The translations under genes were made by a program, and so were the position numbers. Below, one piece after another: positions 1 through 9,500 of a stretch of DNA of 64,000 nucleotides (positions are counted from its first letter, which is position 1; every line of letters starts with the position of its first letter). Below the pieces are notes generated by a model. It worked only from the letters and a program-made list of their open reading frames with translations, had not been told where the DNA came from and ran no database searches. This DNA is from Bacteroidales bacterium (GTDB taxonomy: Bacteria; Bacteroidota; Bacteroidia; Bacteroidales; VadinHA17). The stretch lies in assembly GCA_021371855.1 (NCBI GenBank), contig JAJFVL010000003.1, forward strand, positions 1-64,000. The letters are read 5' to 3'.

Positions 1-1
1 A

Positions 2-301
2 ACCGAAAAGGCTTATCTTGTTGTAACACTGGATGAAGCCTGCCGCAAACAGCAAATGGGAGAAGGTTGGTTCGCTACTATCAATGACGTTCCTGAAAGA
101 GCAATCAGCATGTCGGTAAAACAGATCATGAAATCGAAAGCTATCATTTGCAGTGTCCCTGATTTAAGGAAGGCAGATGCTGTTAAAAAGACTGTCGAAG
201 GTGTAATTTCTCCGGCAATTCCTGCATCAATTATGAGAACGCATGAGGCAGCATGGCTTTACCTTGATAAAGATTCAGCATCAATGTTGACTAAGAAGTA
301 A
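2..301 (+). CDS. nagB: Glucosamine-6-phosphate deaminase-like protein, C-terminal part (5' end outside window)
   Basis: The reading frame is open from base 2 and gives the last 99 residues of a sugar-phosphate isomerase/deaminase of the NagB family, which converts glucosamine-6-phosphate to fructose-6-phosphate and ammonia in the cytoplasm. The stretch [16 protein letters not shown] followed by the [14 protein letters not shown] block is typical of the C-terminal half of NagB proteins, as is the AWLYLD segment near the end. A hairpin with a T run follows 60 bases after the stop. Bacteroidota often carry NagB paralogues fused to a second domain, so exact identity cannot be fixed from this fragment. 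Confidence 0.8.
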   Translation, partial: TEKAYLVVTLDEACRKQQMGEGWFATINDVPERAISMSVKQIMKSKAIICSVPDLRKADAVKKTVEGVISPAIPASIMRTHEAAWLYLDKDSASMLTKK

Positions 302-359
302 ACCGGATCAGCTGAAGAGTAACTTATGAAGGATAAGTTTATCTGAAGAACAGCCACAT

Positions 360-393
360 AAAAGCGGGATGCAGTTTTTGCTCCCGCTTTTTT
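360..393 (+). terminator. Rho-independent terminator after nagB
   Basis: A perfect 10-base stem (AAAAGCGGGA at 360-369 with TCCCGCTTTT at 382-391) encloses a 12-base loop and ends in a run of T. It separates the nagB-like gene from the glycosidase island. Confidence 0.8.
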
Positions 394-529
394 ATAAACA
401 ACACCTTGCAGGATTTATGCCTAAAGGAAACATGAACCGCATAATCCTCGAGCGTTTGGTAGTTAAATAATTTGGATTTCGTAAAAAAATATTATCTTGA
501 AAAGAGTTTCTATACCTAAAAATATCAAA

Positions 530-1750
530 ATGAATTCGTGCATAATTAAAAGAAGGAGATTCCTCTTACAAACAGGATTTTCAGTCATTTTTATTCTGAT
601 CTCCTTCGCAGTAAACAGTCAAAAAAGTAAAACTCGGGATAATAATTCTGAATCAATGCTTTGCGTTGGGAATTATTGGACAGAGGCAGAAGGTAAGGCA
701 TTCCTTGAAAACATCCGTAAATCTTACACAACAGCTGAAGAATGGAAAGCACGTGCCGGTGAAATACGTTCTCAAATCTTAAAAGGGGCTGGCCTGGAGA
801 AATTTCCTGAGAAATGTCCTCTTAATCCTGTCTTTGGAGAGAAACGGACTTATGATGGTTATCAGGTCCAAAATGTTGCTTTCGAAAGTCTTCCGGGGGT
901 TTATGTCACCGGCAGTTTATATACCCCGCTTGATGCAAAGGGGAAGATCCCTGGAATACTGAACACTCATGGCCATTGGTCTAAACCAGAGGATTATGGC
1001 CGCTACCGTCCTGATGCTCAAAAACGGTTTGCTGTGATGGCTCGTATGGGGGCAATGGTCTTTGCATATGATATGGTTGGATATGGGCAGATGGCAGAAT
1101 TTGGATGGACTCATAAGCACCCTCAGGCATTGAAAATGCAGTTATGGAACAGTATCCGGAGTGTCGATTTTCTTCTTTCTATGGGCGTTGATCCGGATAG
1201 GATTGCTATTACGGGAGCATCGGGTGGAGGAACTCAGACATTCCTGCTGACAGCTGTAGATGACCGTATAGCCGTTTCTGTCCCCGTTGTACAGGTTTCA
1301 GCTCATTTTTTCGGAGGATGTGTCTGCGAGAGTGGCATGCCTATTCATAGAAGAAAAGATTTCCAGACAAATAATGTAGAGATTGCCGCTTGTGCAGCAC
1401 CAAGGCCAATGTTGCTGGTTTCAGATGGTGACGACTGGACAAAAAACACCCCTCTTGTAGAATATCCCCATATAAAATATATCTACGGATTATTTGGGAA
1501 GCCTGACATGGTGGCCCATGTCCATCTCCCAAATGACAAACATGGGTATGATTATAACAAACGGGCCGCAGTATATCCTTTCCTGGCAAAGTATCTGGGA
1601 CTGGATGTTACTAAAGCAATCAACCCAGACGGATCTTTGAATGAGAACAGTATAGTGATTGAGGATCAGAAAGCGCTCTATACATTCGACGATAAACATC
1701 CTTTCCCTGCTAAAGGTGTAAAAACAAACGATGATGTCGTATGGAAGTAG
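530..1750 (+). CDS. Secreted alpha/beta-hydrolase, acetylxylan-esterase-like
   Basis: A 406-residue exported hydrolase likely to remove acetyl or other acyl groups from a glycan. The first residues carry a KRRRFLLQTG stretch, a Tat-like twin arginine, before a hydrophobic segment. The nucleophile elbow GASGGG puts Ser231 at the active site; SDGDDW and NDKHGYD supply candidate Asp and His. The frame is also open from a TTG at 497, but the ATG at 530 gives a cleaner signal peptide. It is the first gene of the co-directional island. The family assignment is by fold and motifs; the true substrate is not visible. Confidence 0.75.
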   Translation: MNSCIIKRRRFLLQTGFSVIFILISFAVNSQKSKTRDNNSESMLCVGNYWTEAEGKAFLENIRKSYTTAEEWKARAGEIRSQILKGAGLEKFPEKCPLNPVFGEKRTYDGYQVQNVAFESLPGVYVTGSLYTPLDAKGKIPGILNTHGHWSKPEDYGRYRPDAQKRFAVMARMGAMVFAYDMVGYGQMAEFGWTHKHPQALKMQLWNSIRSVDFLLSMGVDPDRIAITGASGGGTQTFLLTAVDDRIAVSVPVVQVSAHFFGGCVCESGMPIHRRKDFQTNNVEIAACAAPRPMLLVSDGDDWTKNTPLVEYPHIKYIYGLFGKPDMVAHVHLPNDKHGYDYNKRAAVYPFLAKYLGLDVTKAINPDGSLNENSIVIEDQKALYTFDDKHPFPAKGVKTNDDVVWK

Positions 1751-1922
1751 AATTTTATTATCAAAAAGCAATTTGAATGGGCATATAGTAATTAATTTTT
1801 ATTCGGGGGAACCGTATTGGTTATCTTAACAAGCATGTATTCAGCTGCTTACAAAAATTATTCCTGTTAGAATCCAAAGAATTTTGTGGAAATCAGAGTA
1901 AATGGTATTATTAGAAGAATGA
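1751..1922. other. AT-rich spacer with nothing recognised
   Basis: No tRNA, strong hairpin, consensus promoter or open frame of note was seen in this part of the 436-base gap between the esterase and the GH127 gene. The second half of the gap looks like decayed coding sequence and is listed separately. Confidence 0.5.
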
Positions 1923-2164
1923 CACTCAAATAATAAGTATTTCAGCTTTATCCCGACATTGAGCCTGGAGCTGGCTTCAATGGTATTTCCCGGTAATGAA
2001 CTTAAAACATTTAAGTGGATATTCCTTGAATCTGATGAAGGAAACCAGATCGTAATCCAAATTACGAAAAAACCGAGTATCTTACAGGTCTTATTCCATT
2101 GACAGAACTTAAAACTCTGCAGGATGGACTGAAAGACAATGATTATATAATTAATTTCAAATGA
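1923..2164 (+). pseudogene. Possible decayed C-terminal gene fragment with a frameshift
   Basis: Base 1923 onward is open in one frame for 59 codons and reads like protein (for example LASMVFPGNELKTFKWIFL). It breaks at an A6 run (2067-2072); with one A added, the reading continues as TEYLTGLIPLTELKTLQDGL to a stop at 2162-2164. No start codon or upstream part of the gene is visible, and stretches of other frames also look partly coding, so more than one lesion may be present. No family is recognised. It may be the tail of a glycan-related gene lost when the island was rearranged. Confidence 0.35.
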
Positions 2165-2186
2165 TTTATTAACTTTATGATAAATT

Positions 2187-4073
2187 ATGAAAAAGTTTCT
2201 GTTTTTTCTTCTGATTGTACTTATCCCGGAGAGTATGATCGCCCAGAGATCAAAAAAAAATCAGCTTCCCCAACCAATCGTCTCTGACTTTTTGCAATCA
2301 GCAAAATCTGTACAGATGCATGGATATATTGGGGAGAAGTTAGATGCATCTTATCAAAACCGCATACTTGCCCAGGACGTTGACCGTCTAGTTGCTCCGT
2401 TCCGGCTGCGAAATGAAACCAGCTGCTGGCAAAGTGAGTTTTGGGGAAAATGGATCACTTCAGCGATTCTGGCCTATCGTTACCGCCCTGAGCCACAGTT
2501 GAAGCAAGTATTGGATAATGCAGTCAACGGCCTCATCTCCACCCAGACTTCTGACGGTTATATAGGAAATTATACTGACGAACGTCAACTCGAAAGCTGG
2601 GACATATGGGGACGAAAGTATTGTATGCTTGGATTGCTGGCTTATTATGATATTTCAAAGGATAAGAATGCTCTGACAGCAGCCGCTAAAGAGGCAGATT
2701 ACCTTATGAAGGAACTGTCTGATCGTAAAGTGTTGATTGTAAAAAAAGGTAATCACCGGGGAATGGCGGCTTCATCGGTATTGGAACCCATTTGCCTGCT
2801 TTATGCCCATACAGGAGATAAACGTTATCTGGATTTTGCTGAAGAAATTGTCCGACAGTGGGAGACAAACGATGGACCAATGCTTATCTCAAAAGCTGAC
2901 GTTAGTGTTGCAAAGCGTTTCCCCATTAAGCCAAAAAACTGGTATGGTCCGGAACAAGGGCAGAAAGCCTATGAAATGATGTCGTGCTATGAAGGATTAC
3001 TTGAATTATACCGGTTGACAGGTAAAAACGAATATAAGATTGCGGTTGAAAAAACATGGGAAAGCATTTATAATACCGAGATAAATATCGTGGGTTCAGG
3101 TTCGGCAACAGAGTGCTGGTTTGGAGGGAAAGAATTGCAAACCATTGCAATCCTTCATTATCAGGAGACCTGTGTGACTGCTACCTGGATAAAACTAAAT
3201 CAGCAATTACTCCGTCTTACCGGTGAGGCAAAATATGCGGATGCGATAGAACAAACCTATTATAATGCTTTGTTGGGGTCGATGAAATCCGATGGATCAG
3301 ATTGGGCAAAATATACCCCTCTTTCCGGTCAGCGGATGGAAGGCAGCGAACAATGCCACATGGGTTTGAACTGCTGCGTGGCAAGTGGCCCGAGAGGTCT
3401 GTTTACCCTGCCTCTGACAACTGTGATGAGCGGTAATGACGGACTTCAGGTAAACTTTTTTGTTGATGGCAGTTACGTTTTACAGACTCCGGCCAAACAG
3501 CATATTGAGTTAGTACAAAAAACCGATTATCCAGTCAGTGGCAAGATCAGTATTAAAATGCTGCTTCCTAAACCTGAAAATATGATTCTCAGGATAAGAA
3601 TTCCTGAATGGAGTAAACTAACAACTTTATCGGTAAACGGCGATCCGGTAAATAATATAGTACCGGGTAAATATGCTGTTATTCAACGGAAATGGAATTC
3701 TGAAGATGTGGTAGAGATGGAGCTGGATATGCGTGGCAGGCTTATCAGAATTGGTGACAGGCCTGAAAACATGGCAATAGTACGAGGTCCTGTTGTTCTG
3801 GCCCGTGATGCCCGGCTCTCTGGCCCGGCCATGGAAGCTGTGATATCCCCAATAGCGGATAAGGAAGGTTATATCACTTTAGAACCGGCTGGACAAAATC
3901 AACAGGGAATCTGGATGAAATTCGGTGCAAAATGTGTCCCTGAATCTTATAAAGAAGAAGGAGCTAAACCTGTTCAGGTTGTTTTTTGCGACTATGCTTC
4001 AGCCGGTAATACAAACGATGAGCGTTCCTATTTTCGGGTTTGGTTACCTCAGTTATTTGATCCGAAAAGGTGA
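2187..4073 (+). CDS. GH127 family glycosidase, probable beta-L-arabinofuranosidase, secreted
   Basis: A 628-residue protein with a Sec signal peptide (cleavage probably near residue 20) and an (alpha/alpha)6-barrel of the former DUF1680 type. The zinc/catalytic set known for GH127 is visible: Glu327 and Cys329 in QETCVT, and Cys396-Cys397 in LNCCVASGPRG, of which the first of the Cys pair is expected to be the nucleophile. The WQSEFWGKW and DGYIGNY blocks are also typical. Family members release beta-L-arabinofuranose from plant glycans, including RG-II side chains. Substrate is inferred from the family and from the rhamnosidase and fucosidase neighbours. Confidence 0.85.
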   Translation: MKKFLFFLLIVLIPESMIAQRSKKNQLPQPIVSDFLQSAKSVQMHGYIGEKLDASYQNRILAQDVDRLVAPFRLRNETSCWQSEFWGKWITSAILAYRYRPEPQLKQVLDNAVNGLISTQTSDGYIGNYTDERQLESWDIWGRKYCMLGLLAYYDISKDKNALTAAAKEADYLMKELSDRKVLIVKKGNHRGMAASSVLEPICLLYAHTGDKRYLDFAEEIVRQWETNDGPMLISKADVSVAKRFPIKPKNWYGPEQGQKAYEMMSCYEGLLELYRLTGKNEYKIAVEKTWESIYNTEINIVGSGSATECWFGGKELQTIAILHYQETCVTATWIKLNQQLLRLTGEAKYADAIEQTYYNALLGSMKSDGSDWAKYTPLSGQRMEGSEQCHMGLNCCVASGPRGLFTLPLTTVMSGNDGLQVNFFVDGSYVLQTPAKQHIELVQKTDYPVSGKISIKMLLPKPENMILRIRIPEWSKLTTLSVNGDPVNNIVPGKYAVIQRKWNSEDVVEMELDMRGRLIRIGDRPENMAIVRGPVVLARDARLSGPAMEAVISPIADKEGYITLEPAGQNQQGIWMKFGAKCVPESYKEEGAKPVQVVFCDYASAGNTNDERSYFRVWLPQLFDPKR

Positions 4074-4201
4074 TTAAATATTAACAGACTTTTAGGAGTT
4101 TGGAAAATAAGGACTTTAAAAAATCACGGTAATTTATCTTCATATTGTGAAATCTAATTTTATAATGCATGGACATTATGAGAATATTTTTATTAAAGCA
4201 C

Positions 4202-5356
4202 ATGTCAGGCAAGAAAAACTTTATACTGTTTTTTTGTTTTATCGTCTTAAGCCCTGTATTGTTTGCATTTGAACATCCGGGAGGAATGCATTCCAGGGAA
4301 CAAATTAAATTTGTAAAGCAACAGATTAAAAAGAAAAACGAACCATATTATTCGGCATTTCAACAATTGATAAATTATTCTGACTCTGCCTTACTTCAGG
4401 AAAATAACGCTTTAGTTGATTTCAATGTTCCCGGCTTCTATGTTAAGCCTGCTGAACATAGAAAAAACTCGTTAGGTCTTCATAAAGATTCATTTAATGC
4501 CTATGCCTGTGCTTTAGCCTGGCAACTTAGCGGTGAAAAGAAATATGCCATACGTGCTTTATATTTCATTAATTCGTGGAGCAGTATAAATAAAGGGTAT
4601 TCAGAAGCTGATGGACCTCTGGTATTGAGTTATAACGCAACTGCAATGGTGATGGCTGCAGAACTGATGTACAATTACACGGGTTGGAGCAAGAATGACA
4701 AACAACTTTTTGCTGACTGGTTGAAAACGGTTTATCGCAAGGCGACAAACGAAATAAGAAACCGGAAAAACAACTGGGCCGATTGGGGCAGGTTAGGGTC
4801 TTCTCTTACAGCTTACTATTTAGATGATATGGCTGAAATGAAAGAAAATATTCGACTGGTTAAATCAGATCTCTTCGACAAAATTGCCGATGACGGACAT
4901 ATGCCTGAAGAAACCAGGCGTGGCGCAAATGGTATCTGGTATACCTATTTTTCACTTGCGCCAATGACTGCAACGTTTTGGGTAATTTACAATGCGACAG
5001 GTGAAAACCTGTTTACAGTTCAACAAGGCAAACGTTCTGTCAAATCAGCAGTTGACTATCTGATTTATTATAACCAGCATCCCGATGAATGGAGTTGGTT
5101 CAAGAATCCTAATCATGGCAATACAGATGTAAAATCCTCATCCAATCCATACTGGCCTGCCATTTTAGTGGAAGCAATGTCCGGCATATATAGCGATCAG
5201 AAATATGTGAAGTATTCTTTGCCTCATCGGCCAATCTGCTATGAACAACATCATAGCGCATGGGTATTTCCGACATTGATGCCGGCAATGGTTGATGGTT
5301 ATAAAAAGAACAACAACTTCTTGTATAAGGAATTTGCAGCCGGGACCCCGAAATAG
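4202..5356 (+). CDS. Secreted alginate-lyase superfamily protein
   Basis: A 384-residue protein of the (alpha/alpha)n-toroid alginate lyase family (PF05426 type), predicted to cleave uronic-acid-containing polysaccharide by beta-elimination. The start at 4202 gives a clear signal peptide (MSGKKNFILFF then a hydrophobic run); the frame is open from ATG 4169, which would add 11 residues. Family signatures include GLHKDSFNAYA, NNWADWGRLG and ETRRGANGIWYTYF. It stands in the middle of the island, between GH127 and a phosphodiesterase. Many members of this superfamily have unproven specificity, so alginate itself should not be assumed. Confidence 0.75.
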   Translation: MSGKKNFILFFCFIVLSPVLFAFEHPGGMHSREQIKFVKQQIKKKNEPYYSAFQQLINYSDSALLQENNALVDFNVPGFYVKPAEHRKNSLGLHKDSFNAYACALAWQLSGEKKYAIRALYFINSWSSINKGYSEADGPLVLSYNATAMVMAAELMYNYTGWSKNDKQLFADWLKTVYRKATNEIRNRKNNWADWGRLGSSLTAYYLDDMAEMKENIRLVKSDLFDKIADDGHMPEETRRGANGIWYTYFSLAPMTATFWVIYNATGENLFTVQQGKRSVKSAVDYLIYYNQHPDEWSWFKNPNHGNTDVKSSSNPYWPAILVEAMSGIYSDQKYVKYSLPHRPICYEQHHSAWVFPTLMPAMVDGYKKNNNFLYKEFAAGTPK

Positions 5357-5514
5357 AAATAGTAAAAATTCTTAGAGGATAAAATGAGTACCTTTTTTAT
5401 GAAACTGAGAATATTACCAGGTTGTACTACAAAATGTAACTTAAAGCAAATCCGGAGATTGTCAGAACGTTGGAAAAATATTTGATTCAAAAGAAAACTT
5501 AATAATTTGAAAAG

Positions 5515-6372
5515 ATGAGATTAAAGATAGTATTTACAGTTTTTGTCTGCTTCCTGACGATTCATGTCAATAATCAAATGATGGGGGCTCCAGGACCTGA
5601 CTATAAGCTGCCGGAAAGAGGACTATGTGCTCACCGGGGAGCTTCGAGAACCCATCCTGAAAATACAATTCCGGCTTTTCGGGCAGCAATAAATGCAGGT
5701 GTACAGATGATCGAGTTTGATGTTTTTATGACTAAAGACAACAAAATGGTTGTTATTCATGATGGTACTGTAGACCGGACCACAAACGGTAAGGGAAAAG
5801 TATCTGATTTTACACTGGAAGAAATTAAAAAACTTGATGCTGGAAGCTGGAAAGCCCCTGAGTTTGCAGGTGAACGAATTCCTACTATTCAGGAAGTTCT
5901 TGATGTCATGCCGTACAATATATGGTTGAATATTCACATTAAAGGTCAGGGAGAGTTGCCAGTAACTGTTGCCAGACTGATTGAAAAACAGGAGCGTCTG
6001 CATCAGGCTTTTCTGGCTTGTAGCGCTGCTGCTGCCCGTCAGGCGAAGGAAGCAGTTTCCGGAATATTGATATGTAACATGGAAAGGCAGGAGTCTGATC
6101 TGCAGTATGTAACCGAAACCATCAATGCTAAAGCTGATTTTATTCAGCTTACCCGTTCAAATTACTCTGATTTCGCAGCAAATGTTAAATTGCTGAAGAA
6201 AAACGGGATACTGGTAAATTATTTCGGAACGGATTCTCCTGATACAATAAAAATGTTATTTGAAAATGGAGTTGATTTTCCATTGGTAAATGATATTGTC
6301 GGTTTGATCGGTGTTGCCGGGGAACTTGGTATTCCTCCCGTGAAACCTTTATTTAGTAATAAATTAAGATGA
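5515..6372 (+). CDS. Glycerophosphodiester phosphodiesterase family protein, secreted
   Basis: A 285-residue TIM-barrel GDPD-domain protein with an N-terminal signal segment (about residues 1-24). The CAHRGASRTHPENT box supplies the first catalytic His; the EFDVFMTKDNKMVVIHDGT block supplies metal ligands and the second His, followed by VDRTTNG. Known members hydrolyse glycerophosphodiesters to glycerol-3-phosphate and an alcohol. An exported copy among glycosidases suggests action on a phosphodiester substituent of a glycan or on lipid headgroups; that is inference. The C-terminal half is less conserved than the N-terminal half. Confidence 0.8.
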   Translation: MRLKIVFTVFVCFLTIHVNNQMMGAPGPDYKLPERGLCAHRGASRTHPENTIPAFRAAINAGVQMIEFDVFMTKDNKMVVIHDGTVDRTTNGKGKVSDFTLEEIKKLDAGSWKAPEFAGERIPTIQEVLDVMPYNIWLNIHIKGQGELPVTVARLIEKQERLHQAFLACSAAAARQAKEAVSGILICNMERQESDLQYVTETINAKADFIQLTRSNYSDFAANVKLLKKNGILVNYFGTDSPDTIKMLFENGVDFPLVNDIVGLIGVAGELGIPPVKPLFSNKLR

Positions 6373-6384
6373 AGATTTGTATTG

Positions 6385-6419
6385 TTTTTTTCTTTGTTTT
6401 TTTCTTTGTTTTTTTTCTG
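6385..6419. repeat. Poly-T microsatellite, about three units of T7-8 C T1-3 G
   Basis: Two exact 12-base units (seven T, C, three T, G) and a degenerate 11-base third follow in tandem, starting 13 bases after the GDPD stop codon. Such runs are prone to slippage. It lies about 120 bases upstream of the GH29-GH141-like gene. Confidence 0.6.
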
Positions 6420-6427
6420 TTTTTAAA

Positions 6428-6514
6428 TTCAGCCTTCTGTCAGTCACTTCGCAATTGCTTGCCATAACCAAAAACCGGACCTGGCTTAATGCCCCAGTTA
6501 AACTTCCGGAATAA
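6428..6514 (+). pseudogene. Possible short coding remnant
   Basis: An open frame without a start codon ends in the protein-like string TKNRTWLNAPVKLPE and a TAA stop. It is too short to assign and may be chance. It is noted because two other such tails occur in gaps of the same island. Confidence 0.2.
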
Positions 6515-6541
6515 AAAATAGTTTAAATTAAATAATAAAAA

Positions 6542-9500
6542 ATGAAAAGATCTGTATACTGCTTTATCTTATTGCTTTTAACAGCTTCTGGCGCAACAGC
6601 CCAGCTGAACTCCTATCCCGAGTCCTATAAGATTGAAAAGAAAGACATTGAGCGGGCTCATCAGATTATTTCCACCCCTCTGTCAGGCGAAGTAGTTATG
6701 CCCAGTACGAATCCTGAAGCACAATGGTATCCCGATGCCACTCTGGGGCTTTTCATGCACTGGGGTATTCATAGTGTAGTCGGTGCTCAGCCATCATGGG
6801 ATATGATCGCACATTATATCTGGGGCGGCAAAGTTTCTCCTCCGGATAAATACTATGCCCTGGCCAATCAGTTTAATCCGCAGAATTATGATCCGGAAAA
6901 GTGGCTGAACGCAGCTAAAGACGCGGGCTTCACTTATGCAGTATTAACTACAAAACATCACGATGGTTATGCACTCTGGCCTTCAAAATACGGTATTGGT
7001 ACCAAACAATATATGAACGGGCGCGATCTTTTAAAACCATACGTGGAGGCTTGCCATAAAGCTGGTTTAAAAGTCGGTTTTTACTTTTCTCCCCGCGACT
7101 GGCATTTCCCTGGCCTGATGCACCCTAATGAATATGATTCTGAAAAATGGCATGATATACCACCGATTAATGATACAGTTGCAAACTACCAGGCTTATGA
7201 ACGTTTTCTTGGATTCGTGTTGACGCAAATCGAGGAGATACTGACACGTTATGGAAAGATTGATGTATTATGGCTCGATGGTATGAATTTCCGCGGGGTG
7301 TCTGACATGCACACAAAACAGATTTATACCTGGATTCGTTCACTTCAACCAGGTATGGTGATTAATGACCGTTGGTCTGACATTATCAATCCTGATGATC
7401 CGGTTGGCAGCGCGGTACGCATAGGTGACTTCACAACTCCTTTTGAATGTACCAGGCCTACCTATGTTCCTTCAAAATGGTGGGAACATTGCGATATCTG
7501 GACCAGCGGTGGCGGTGGGTGGGGTTACGATAAAACAGGAACTTTCCGTCCTTATTCCTGGTTTTTTGAACATCTTGTTGCCAGCCGTTCTCTTGGAGGC
7601 AACTTCCTGATTAATGTGGGACCTGACGGGAATGGTGAAATGCATCCAAATTACTATAGAAATTTGGAGAATATAGCCACATGGATGAAACATAGCAGGG
7701 AATCGGTTCTGGGAGCGGGCCCCACTCCGGGCGTGGAATTTAGCAATGTAATGATCACCACACGTGATAATAACTGGTATTTACATTTATTGCCGGAGTT
7801 TAAAGGACAGGTTTCCCTGAAAACGGATAAACGTCCGCAGTCTGTAACCTTATTGCGTACCGGGGAAAATGTTACTTATAGTTATTGGGACGGCTTTATC
7901 AAATTTACTGTTCCTGCCGACCTCCGCACCGGAATGGACGATGTCGTAAAAGTCCAGTTTAGCTCATCTTCACCCGAAGTGAATATGCTTCAATTTTATT
8001 TATCTCCCGATGGTAATGACAACAATCCGGGAACCTTAGCGGCGCCTTTCAGAAGTCTTGAAAGGGCCAGGGATGTGGTACGTATTGCACGAAAAAAGTC
8101 TGCTGATAAGACAATTATAGTTAATATCGGCAGCGGTACTTTTCACCTGGAAAGTCCTGTTGTTTTTACTTCAGAAGATTCAGGGAACGAAAATGCCCGG
8201 ACTATCTACAAAGCCAATGTAGGAGAAGATCCTGTTCTTACTGGCAGTAAAGCATTGGAAAAATGGAAGTTGCTGACCGACAAACAGAAACTCGATTTGT
8301 TGGATCCGTCTGCACGCAGGAAAGTGTTTGTAACTGATTTAAAATCAGCAGGAATATCAGACTATGGTGATCCTTCGAAGGCAGGCTCGAGGCCTGAATT
8401 GTTTTGTAACGGTGAGCTTCAGACTCTGGCCAGGTGGCCAAATGATGGACTTACAAAGGCCGGATTGTCAAGAGGCGAAACAGAACTGCCACCTACTTAC
8501 ATTGGTGTAAGAGGAACAAAGGAAGGTACATTTGAATATATAGGTAAACGTCAGAACCGCTGGACTAATGAGAAAGATGCCAGGGTTGGCGGTTATTGGT
8601 ACTGGGACTGGAGTGAGGAGTGTCAAAAGGTTAAAAATGTTGATACTGTAAACAAGATAATCCATATCTGTGAACCATATCATTCGTATGGTTATAAGGA
8701 CAGTTTGAGGTATTTTGGCCTCAACCTTTTCTGTGAGATAGACCAGCCGGGTGAATGGTATCTCGAGAGGAATTCAGGCTTATTGTATTGGTATCCGCCT
8801 GAAGGCATTAAACCGGACCAGGCTAAAGTAACCCTTACCGTTTTCAATGCTCCTTATATGATAGAACTGAAAAATTGTTCTTATATGACTTTACAAGGTC
8901 TTACATTTCAGGAAAGCCGTGGAAGTGCTGCTCTGATTAGTGAAGGGAGTAATTGCCTGATTTCTGACTGCCGCATTGAACGATTTGGTCTCGACGGCAT
9001 TCATATTAACGAAGGAACACACCATGGTATTTCAGGATGTATGCTCAGTACATTCGGATATGGTGGAATTAAAATCAAAGGGGGCGACAGAAAAACTCTT
9101 ACCCCGGCTAACCATTTTGTGGAAAACAGTGTTGTTGAGCATTTCTCATTATTCAAACGCACTTATGAGCCGGCTGTACATATTGACGGTTGTGGCCACC
9201 GGATCAGCAATAATCGTTTTAGCTATTCATCTTCATCAGCCATGAGGCTTGAAGGGAACGATCTGTTGATCGAATATAACGAAATCAGTAACGTAGTCAA
9301 TGAGTCTGACGATCAGGGCGGTATTGACATTTTTTACAATCCTTCTTACCAGGGAATTGTTATCAGATATAACCATTGGTCAGATATAACTGGAGGTACA
9401 CGCCACGGAGCTGCCGGTGTCAGGCTCGACGATATGATATCAGGAGTCCTTATTTATGGCAACATATTTGAGAGATGCGGAGCTCTTAATTTTGGAGCAG

